From contig CATOSZ010000019.1 of the NCBI GenBank assembly GCA_951812805.1, positions 1-64,000 on the forward strand: a stretch of DNA of 64,000 bases. The letters are read 5' to 3'. The notes under the pieces were generated by a model, which was not told the origin of the DNA, ran no database searches, and saw only the letters and a program-made list of their open reading frames with translations. Source of the stretch: an uncultured Alphaproteobacteria bacterium. Its GTDB lineage: Bacteria > Pseudomonadota > Alphaproteobacteria > GCA-2731375. The translations under genes were made by a program, and so were the position numbers. Within the stretch, counting starts at the first letter, position 1, and each line of letters begins with the position of its first letter. This document shows, piece after piece, positions 58,104-64,000 of this stretch.

Positions 58104-59108
58104 GTGCGCCTGAGCTATGTCGCCCCCTTCAGCCGGCCCGAGCACCGCGCCCAGGCTACAGCCCATGCCGAACGGGCCGAAGCGCTCGGCTACGAGGCCG
58201 TGTGGATGCCGGAGGCCTTCGGCTCCGACGCCTTCACCTTGCTGGGCCTGATCGCCGGGCGCACCCGGCGGCTGCGGCTGGCGACGGGCATCGTCAATGT
58301 CTATTCCCGCACGCCCGCGCTGCTGGCCCAGTCCTTCGCCACCCTCGACGAGATCTCCGGCGGCCGGGCCATCGCCGGCCTCGGCACCAGCGGGCCGATC
58401 GTCATCCGCGACTGGCATGCGATGGCCTATGACAAGCCGCTGACGCGAACCCGCGAAACGGTGGAGATCCTGCGCCTGGCGCTCGCCGGGGAGCGGGTCG
58501 ATTACGAAGGCGACTGCTTCACCATGCAGGGCTTCCGCCTGCTGATCCGGCCGGTGCAACGCACCCTGCCGATCTATCTCGCGACCTTGAAGCCGCGCGC
58601 CGTCCGGCAGACGGGCGCGATCGCCGACGGCTGGCTGCCGACCCACGTCTCGCTCCGCAATCTGGAGGCCGTCCGCGCGCCGCTCGTCGCCGGGGCCGAG
58701 GCGGCAGGACGGCCGGCGGGCGACGTCGACATGGCGGTGATGACCTTGGCAGTGGCGGATGCCGACGGGGAGGCTGCCCGCGCGCTCTGCCGCGAGCATC
58801 TCGCCTACTACATCGGCGGCATGGGCAGCTTCTATTCCGAGCTGATGACCGGCTATGGCTACGGCGTGGAAGCGGACGCCATCGTCGCCGCCTGGCGGGC
58901 GGACCGACGGGGCGAGGCCGCGGCGCTGGTCACCGACGAGATGCTGGCCGACCTGGTGATCGCCGGCAATCCGGCGGAGTGCCGTGCGGCGATCGAAGAA
59001 CGGCAAGCCGCGGGGATTTCCCACATCGTCGCCTTTCCGCCGCACGGCGCCGACGGCGCGCAGGTGGCGGTGACGCTGGACGCTTTGGCGCCGGCTATTT
59101 CGAGCTGA
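58104..59108 (+). CDS. LLM-class flavin-dependent oxidoreductase
   Basis: 334 residues with the luciferase-like TIM barrel: LSYVAPFSRPEHRAQATAHA, GYEAVWMPEAFGSDAFTLLG, LRLATGIVNVYSRTPALLAQ and QSFATLDEISGGRAIAGLGT. F420 or FMN use cannot be told by eye. The start is GTG 58104 with GGAGA 9 bases upstream. Last gene of the M20-ligase-LLM operon; a monooxygenation or redox step on the same compound is likely. Confidence 0.9.
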   Translation: MRLSYVAPFSRPEHRAQATAHAERAEALGYEAVWMPEAFGSDAFTLLGLIAGRTRRLRLATGIVNVYSRTPALLAQSFATLDEISGGRAIAGLGTSGPIVIRDWHAMAYDKPLTRTRETVEILRLALAGERVDYEGDCFTMQGFRLLIRPVQRTLPIYLATLKPRAVRQTGAIADGWLPTHVSLRNLEAVRAPLVAGAEAAGRPAGDVDMAVMTLAVADADGEAARALCREHLAYYIGGMGSFYSELMTGYGYGVEADAIVAAWRADRRGEAAALVTDEMLADLVIAGNPAECRAAIEERQAAGISHIVAFPPHGADGAQVAVTLDALAPAISS

Positions 59109-59243
59109 CGGTGATGGTAACGTTTGTCCTAAGGCTACCGGAGGTTTTGTGTGCCGCAACGCCGAGCCAAAACGGAGCGATTGCCCGCCGCAAGGGGCGG
59201 ACAATCGCGGAGGAAGGCTCCGAACTGCCCGTCGCATTGACCG

Positions 59244-60254
59244 TCAGGGACAAGTCTGGAAGCAGGCGGTAGGATCGTGCGGTGATGGAATGACCTTGAG
59301 GCCAATGATACTCTCGCCAATCGCGGGGAAAGCATAGCCGCGAGTCTTGTTGTTGGTGATTGTGTTGTCAGTGCCAAGATCAGCCAGGCCGACATCGGCG
59401 ACCTGTGCGTCTGGACCTTTCTCGAATATGCGATTGTTGTTGACCGTCGCGCCGCTGGTGGCGAAGAGAAAGATGCCGACATCGGCATTGCCGCCAACAT
59501 TGTTCAAGCTGATGTCGAGGAGATCACCCGCTTCCAAAGCAAGCACGGCAGTGGCGACAAATTCCGACGGTCCTCCCCACTGGTTGCCAGATATATGATT
59601 TTTCGACACGGTCCCCGTGGCTCCGCGCGAGATTTGAACGGCGTTCGCCGCCAGATGATCCTGGGTCGCGGATTGGCCGACTATGTTGTGGCGAATTTCG
59701 CAGGAAACCATGCCGTCGCAGACAATGCCGGTCTTCTGATAGCTGCCGATCACATTGTGCGAAATGAGCACGTCTCGAGGTAGACCTTCGTCAGTCGGCG
59801 TGGACGACCTGACGTCGATGGCATTGCCTTCCTGGCAGCCGCTGGCCCCTTGGTTGATGTTCTCAACCGTCGAATGGGTGATGGAGCCTGAAGTATCTTC
59901 CAACTGTATGCCCATCAGGCGGTCGGGACTGGGGGCGGCATTACAAATGTTCGAAAGTTCGGTAGCGGAGATGATGATGTCCGTGAAGTGGGCGACATCC
60001 CCGCCGTTGCGAAGCACGGCACCCGTGAAATGACCATCCACCGGGTCGACGGCGCTGATCAAAAAACCCCGTCCATCGAAGGTGAAGCCGTTGGGCACCA
60101 CGAGGGTTTCGTCGGTCGTGCAGTCATTGTCGAGATAGCGTGTTGTGTCGACATCGGTCCAACTACAGTCCGTTGCCGCCAGAGGCTGAGTGATGGCAAC
60201 CAGAGCAAAAGCCGCCGATAAGGCGAGACTCGGTATGAGGTGAAAAGAGGGCAT
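59244..60254 (-). CDS. Secreted right-handed beta-helix protein
   Basis: 336 residues. The signal peptide MPSFHLIPSLALSAAFALVA ends near LAATDCSW. The mature part is a ladder of short parallel-beta repeats rich in N, G and I (GIQLEDTSGSITHSTVENI, ISHNVIGSYQKTGIVCDG, AVQISRGATGTVSKNHISGN, TVNNNRIFE), as in NosD/pectate-lyase-like proteins. Six cysteines may form disulfides. CAGGAG is 7 bases before the ATG. No enzyme motif is visible. Convergent with the LLM operon; slightly AT-richer than its neighbours. Confidence 0.85.
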   Translation of the reverse strand: MPSFHLIPSLALSAAFALVAITQPLAATDCSWTDVDTTRYLDNDCTTDETLVVPNGFTFDGRGFLISAVDPVDGHFTGAVLRNGGDVAHFTDIIISATELSNICNAAPSPDRLMGIQLEDTSGSITHSTVENINQGASGCQEGNAIDVRSSTPTDEGLPRDVLISHNVIGSYQKTGIVCDGMVSCEIRHNIVGQSATQDHLAANAVQISRGATGTVSKNHISGNQWGGPSEFVATAVLALEAGDLLDISLNNVGGNADVGIFLFATSGATVNNNRIFEKGPDAQVADVGLADLGTDNTITNNKTRGYAFPAIGESIIGLKVIPSPHDPTACFQTCP

Positions 60255-60395
60255 GGGGATCTCCTGACAATTGGCGTGGCTCGTGGTCGGCGACCGTGGC
60301 TTTACGTCCGACCCACCAGATGTCCGAGATCGTCGGTGATTAAACTGAAGATTTGATTAACGTTAATGCAATTGGTCCGCCGTCGTCGGAGATGG

Positions 60396-61388
60396 TCACT
60401 TGCCGGGCTGAACGACGACCGGTCTGCGGCGGGTGTCGCGTCGTACGAAGCAATCGACGCCCGCTTGACGGTACCGCCGACACCGACTTTGGGCGGCATC
60501 GCGGGAGATAAAATATTGCGCCACGACCCTGTAGAAGACTTCCTTGTTGCCGGTCTCATTGGCGATGATGGCAAGATCCTCGGCCGAGAGGGTGTTCGGA
60601 TGTCTGGCAACCAGTCGTTTCTTCAGGAATTCCGCCTTCGCACGGTCACGGAAGTATCCGAGTTGGACTTGAAACCCGGCGGAAGGACCTGGATCAACTT
60701 TCGTGGCTTCTCGAAGACCGCTTGCGGACGTCGTTTGCGTCTTTGACCTGCTCGTGCCGGGTTTCGCGCTGGGGACGGGGACCTCGACCGCAGCCTTCCT
60801 GGCCTTGGTCGCCGCAGTGCCTGCTTCGAGCAGACGTTTCGCCTCGATCAGCTGCGCCGGCGTCATGCGCTCGGCGACCGCATCTCGCGATGTGCCAGCT
60901 CGGGTGCTGCCAGCGGCCGCAGCCCGTGCCCACCAAACATAGGCTTTGACGAAGTCGACCGGTTGTCCCCAGCCGTTGGCAAAAATATAGGCGAGGTTAT
61001 TCTGGGCATCCCGATCGCCCTGCATAGCCGCTGCCTCGAACCAATAGACAGCCAGTGCCGGATCATGTTTGACGCCGACGCCCTGAGCGTAAAAGTTCCC
61101 AAGGTTGAATTGTGCGGTCATGTGGCCTTGCAGGGCGGCTTTGCGATACCATTCGGCGGCGGCTCGGGAATCTTGTGAGACGCCGCGCCCGGTTGAGTAC
61201 ATATGGCCAAGCAGAGTTTGAGCTTTTGCATCACCTGATTTGGCAAGCGGATGCAATTCTGCTTTGGCTAGCCCATAGTCACCGGAACGATAGGCGGCCA
61301 AGCCACTCTCGAAGTTGTCCGCCGCTTTGGCATGGTTGATAGTGGCTTGAGTAATTGCCGTCACCAGTCCGTACAAAAGGGGGAGCAT
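60396..61388 (-). CDS. Sel1-repeat protein with a C-terminal SPOR-like domain
   Basis: 330 residues. An N-terminal hydrophobic signal or anchor (MLPLLYGLVTAITQA) is followed by four Sel1-like repeats (about 30-150: QTLLGHMYSTGRGVSQD, AQFNLGNFYAQGVGVKHD, AQNNLAYIFANGWGQPVD), an Ala/Lys-rich linker and a SPOR-like domain (about 255-325, GFQVQLGYFRDRAKAEFLKK) that would bind peptidoglycan. The ATG at 61388 is only 21 bases from IS3 copy 3 and has no good ribosome-binding site; the native start (for example TTG 61400) or promoter may have been damaged by the IS. Confidence 0.85.
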   Translation of the reverse strand: MLPLLYGLVTAITQATINHAKAADNFESGLAAYRSGDYGLAKAELHPLAKSGDAKAQTLLGHMYSTGRGVSQDSRAAAEWYRKAALQGHMTAQFNLGNFYAQGVGVKHDPALAVYWFEAAAMQGDRDAQNNLAYIFANGWGQPVDFVKAYVWWARAAAAGSTRAGTSRDAVAERMTPAQLIEAKRLLEAGTAATKARKAAVEVPVPSAKPGTSRSKTQTTSASGLREATKVDPGPSAGFQVQLGYFRDRAKAEFLKKRLVARHPNTLSAEDLAIIANETGNKEVFYRVVAQYFISRDAAQSRCRRYRQAGVDCFVRRDTRRRPVVVQPGK

Positions 61389-61462
61389 CCAAAGCCGCAA
61401 AGAGAGGGTGAGCTTGCCCCGATTTCGTGGACATCCGATCCTTTGGGAAGGAGGAGCCCACG

Positions 61463-61777
61463 ATGTCCCGAAAACGAGCACCGTATCCGCATGAGTTTCG
61501 CAGCCAGCTTGTCGATCTTGTCCGCGGCGGCCGGACGCCGGAGGAACTGAGCCGCGAGTTCGAGCCGACGGCGCAATCGATCCGTAACTGGGTGGCCGCC
61601 GCCGATGTGGCGGAAGGCCGTCGCACCGAAGTCCTGACCGGCAAGGAACACGAGGAGCTGAAGCGGCTTCGTCGTGAGAACAAGCGGCTCAGACAAGAGC
61701 GCGAGATACTTGCAAAAGCCGCGGCTTGGTTCGCACGGGAGACCGACGCGACCTCGGACGACTCTTCGCGTTCGTGA
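61463..61777 (+). CDS. IS3 OrfA (copy 3)
   Basis: 104 residues, same as at 1642-1956, with AAGGAGG before the ATG. Confidence 0.92.
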   Translation: MSRKRAPYPHEFRSQLVDLVRGGRTPEELSREFEPTAQSIRNWVAAADVAEGRRTEVLTGKEHEELKRLRRENKRLRQEREILAKAAAWFARETDATSDDSSRS

Positions 61778-62634
61778 GTGCGTACCAAGCCATGTACCCA
61801 ATCGCCATGATGTGCCGACTGCTCGAGGTCTCCACCAGCGGCTGGTACGAGTGGCGTCGGCGGCCGTCGAGCCGCCGGGAGATCGACGATGGGATCCTGA
61901 CGGCGCGGATCACCGAGATCCACGCAGCCTCCGACGGCACCTACGGCGCGCCGCGGATCCATGCCGAGCTGCGTGACGAGGGCGTGGCCGTCGCCCGCAA
62001 GCGGGTGGCCCGATTGATGCGCGTGGCCGGTCTGTCGGGCGTCAGTCGGCGCCGGCGGCCCAAGACGACGGTGCGAAGTGAGGGCGTGCGCCCAGCACCG
62101 GACCTGGTCGATCGGGACTTCCGTGCCGAGGCGCCTGACGAACTCTGGGTCGCGGACATCACTTATGTCCCGACCGCGATGGGCTTCCTGTACCTGGCGA
62201 TCGTCCTGGACGCCTTCAGCCGCCGCGTCGTCGGTTGGGCGATGGAGACGCACCTCGCCACCGCACTCGTCTTGCAGGCCCTCGATATGGCGGTCACGCG
62301 ACGGCGGCCGAAAGGAAGGCCGATCCATCACTCCGACCAGGGTTCGCAGTACACCTCGATCGACTTCGGCACCCGTTGCCGCAAGTTCGGCGTCCGGCCC
62401 TCCATGGGCTCGGTCGGCGACTGCTACGACAACGCCATGGCCGAGAGCTTCTTCGCCACCCTCGAATGCGAGCTGATCGACCGGCGGCGGCTCGAAAACC
62501 CCGACCATGCGCGGCGCGAACTCTTCCAGTTCATCGAAGGCTGGTACAATCCCCGACGCCGGCATTCATCCATAGGATACATGTCGCCGATCAACTACGA
62601 GAGGAGCACAGCCCCCCGTCGCACAAATCTTTGA
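61726..62634 (+). CDS. IS3 OrfB transposase (copy 3)
   Basis: Same DDE transposase as in copies 1 and 2; expected as an OrfAB frameshift product. Confidence 0.94.
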   Translation: MVRTGDRRDLGRLFAFVSAYQAMYPIAMMCRLLEVSTSGWYEWRRRPSSRREIDDGILTARITEIHAASDGTYGAPRIHAELRDEGVAVARKRVARLMRVAGLSGVSRRRRPKTTVRSEGVRPAPDLVDRDFRAEAPDELWVADITYVPTAMGFLYLAIVLDAFSRRVVGWAMETHLATALVLQALDMAVTRRRPKGRPIHHSDQGSQYTSIDFGTRCRKFGVRPSMGSVGDCYDNAMAESFFATLECELIDRRRLENPDHARRELFQFIEGWYNPRRRHSSIGYMSPINYERSTAPRRTNL

Positions 62635-62660
62635 CCGTCCACGAAACCGGGGGAACTCCA

Positions 62661-62904
62661 CCCTGCCTTCTTAACCGGGCATTGGATCGCTTCGACGCCA
62701 CGCCACCCCCACGGCCCCAGGCGGCGTTTTGAAGTCAGCCCGGGTTATACAACAACAATGCGGTTCGGTCATGACCATCACAGGTAGAAGCCTCGGACCT
62801 GCAACTTCCCTGCAACAGGTACCATTTGCGGACCTGCCCTTGGGTCGGTGCGCGTTTCCCCCTAATCTCCCGCCGCCGAACAACAGGACGCGGGAGCGGA
62901 AAAC
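62661..62904 (+). promoter_or_regulatory. Upstream region of the quinone oxidoreductase gene
   Basis: 244 bases between IS3 copy 3 and the next ATG; it must hold the promoter of the downstream gene. A purine-rich GCGGGAGCGGAAAAC lies just before the ATG. No operator recognised. Confidence 0.4.
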
Positions 62905-63882
62905 ATGAAGGCGATGGTATGTCGGGCCTGGGGTCCGATCGACTCCTTGGAAATGGCGGAACTGCCGGAGCCCGTCGCCGGGGCGGGTGAGCTGGTCATC
63001 GAGGTCGAGGCGACCGCGGCCAACTACGCTGATGCGATCATGGTCGCCGGCAATTACCAGACCAAGCCGCCCTTTCCCTTCTCGCCCGGCCTGGAAACCG
63101 CGGGCACGGTCGCCGAGATCGGCCCGGGGGTCACCCGTTTCTCGCCCGGCGACCGGGTCATGGCGATTTTGGCCAATGGCGGCATGGCCGAACGGGCCCT
63201 CGCCACGGAAGCGGAATGCTTCCCCATCCCCGACGACATGGACTTCGTCGAGGCGGGTGCCTTCCCGGTTTCCTACCTCTCGAGCGACGTGGCGATCCGC
63301 TGGCAGGGCCGCCTGGCCGAAGGCGAGAGCATGCTGGTCCTCGGTGCCGCCGGCGGCGTCGGCATTACCGCGTGCGAAATCGGCAAGGCGATGGGCGCCC
63401 GGGTGCTGGCGGGCGCCAGCACGGCGGAAAAGCTGGCGGCGGCCGCCGACCACGGCGCTGACGACCTGATCAACTATGCCGAGGAGAACCTGAAGGAACG
63501 GGTGATGGCGCTGACCGACGGGCGCGGCGTCGACGTCGTCTTCGATCCGGTCGGCGGCGAGCTGTTCGATCCCGCGCTCTCGTGCCTGGCCTGGGGCGGG
63601 CGGATCCTGCTCGTCGGTTTCGTCGGCGGCATCCCGAAAATTCCGGCCAACCGGCTGTTGGTAAAGCACCGCTCGGCCATGGGCTCCGCCTTGCGCTATT
63701 TCCGCTGGTATGCGCCGGAGAAGCTGGAGAAGAGCGCGGCGGAACTGATGCACTGGTACGGCGAAGGCAAGCTGAAACCGCTGGTCTCCGAAACCTATCC
63801 CCTGGAAGAGTGCGCCGCGGCGATCCGCCGCCTGACCGAACGACAGGCCCTCGGCAAGGTCGTCGTGACGGTCAAGAGCTGA
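62905..63882 (+). CDS. Zinc-free NADPH:quinone oxidoreductase (MDR superfamily)
   Basis: 325 residues. The GroES-like N-terminus has VEATAANYADAIMVAGNYQ and FSPGLETAGTVAEIGPGV; the nucleotide-binding motif is LVLGAAGGVGITACEIGKAM (about 149-168), followed by VDVVFDPVGGELF. The zinc-binding cysteines of alcohol dehydrogenases are absent. It would reduce quinones or enoyl/enone compounds with NADPH. An enoyl-CoA hydratase gene begins 19 bases after the stop, so the pair may be an operon for CoA-thioester or enone metabolism. Confidence 0.92.
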   Translation: MKAMVCRAWGPIDSLEMAELPEPVAGAGELVIEVEATAANYADAIMVAGNYQTKPPFPFSPGLETAGTVAEIGPGVTRFSPGDRVMAILANGGMAERALATEAECFPIPDDMDFVEAGAFPVSYLSSDVAIRWQGRLAEGESMLVLGAAGGVGITACEIGKAMGARVLAGASTAEKLAAAADHGADDLINYAEENLKERVMALTDGRGVDVVFDPVGGELFDPALSCLAWGGRILLVGFVGGIPKIPANRLLVKHRSAMGSALRYFRWYAPEKLEKSAAELMHWYGEGKLKPLVSETYPLEECAAAIRRLTERQALGKVVVTVKS

Positions 63883-63901
63883 CAGGGCGGGAACGGCAGA
63901 G

Positions 63902-64000
63902 ATGGAGATCCGCACCGAGGACCACGGCCGCCACGTCATCGTGGTGACGATCCACAACCCGGACCGGCTGAACGCCATGACCCGGGCGATGATCGGCGAT
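63902..64000 (+). CDS. Enoyl-CoA hydratase family protein, N-terminal part (cut by window end)
   Basis: 33 codons visible: MEIRTEDHGRHVIVVTIHNP then DRLNAMTRAMIGD, the first beta strands and the NP-RLNAM motif of crotonases. It starts 19 bases after the quinone oxidoreductase stop. The rest is outside the window. Confidence 0.8.
   Translation, partial: MEIRTEDHGRHVIVVTIHNPDRLNAMTRAMIGD

Larger units (their letters stand above)
61409..62660 (+). mobile_element. IS3-family element, copy 3
   Basis: 1252 bp, same ends as copies 1 and 2. The left flank is GGG and the right flank CCC, so there is no target duplication of its own; the right CCC matches the left flank of copy 2. It lies in the same orientation as copy 2, 51.4 kb away from it. 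Confidence 0.95.

Overview
The window looks like chromosomal DNA of a GC-rich alphaproteobacterium, probably Rhodospirillales-like. That is inferred from base composition, GTG/ATG starts, ATGA-coupled operons and the gene families present; no marker gene fixes the taxon. I see no tRNA, rRNA, CRISPR array or phage block. The dominant feature is insertion sequences. There are three near-identical IS21-family copies (A, entering from the left edge to 3443; B, 19876-22850; C, 51977-54953), three apparently identical IS3-family copies (1588-2839, 8764-10015, 61409-62660), a frameshifted IS110-family copy with a partial tandem duplicate (11542-13034), one IS630 (35793-36956) and one IS66 of the tnpC-only type (49600-51370). 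Exact ends and target duplications can be read for IS3 copy 1 (GAT), IS630 (TA) and IS66 (8 bp).

Region by region. 1-3443: IS21 copy A with an IS3 nested in its terminator hairpin. 3444-8738: a minus-strand operon of a FecR-domain protein, an unknown secreted protein, a TpsB outer-membrane transporter and a TpsA exoprotein whose 3' end is cut off by IS21 A. 8764-14101: a graveyard of gene fragments (spermidine-synthase-like membrane protein, YD-repeat piece, SDR epimerase, GT4 glycosyltransferase) mixed with IS3, IS110 and perfect palindromes that share a GGTCAGG head. 14210-19875: PhoX phosphatase, a glutathione transferase, a GFA-fold protein, an FAD dehydrogenase and a truncated GMC oxidoreductase. 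22851-30000: a cyclase-type TPR fragment, both subunits of methylcrotonyl-CoA carboxylase, a GT2 glycosyltransferase and a flippase.

30449-42354 is a surface-glycan locus: three different DegT-fold PLP proteins, a WbqC protein, two methyltransferases, a sulfotransferase, a rhamnosyltransferase-like GT2, a WcaJ-type initiating transferase and a multi-membrane GT39-like protein. Together with the GT2 and flippase to its left it can start, build, decorate (methyl, sulfate, possibly amino sugar) and export a polymer.

42374-49279 holds an enoyl-CoA hydratase, a second glutathione transferase and an overlapping operon hyuB-hyuA-isochorismatase-fold protein-EamA exporter. A Baeyer-Villiger monooxygenase gene (49493-51976) is broken twice, by IS66 and by IS21 C. 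55156-59108 is a coupled catabolic operon (M20 amidohydrolase, acyl-CoA ligase, LLM flavin monooxygenase). The right end has a secreted beta-helix protein, a Sel1/SPOR protein, IS3 copy 3, a quinone oxidoreductase and the start of an enoyl-CoA hydratase.

The most notable structural signals are the palindrome family with covarying arms near 12.7-13.9 kb, the flanks of IS3 copies 2 and 3 that match crosswise (suggesting a 51 kb IS-bounded unit), and the isochorismatase-fold protein that lacks the amidase cysteine.
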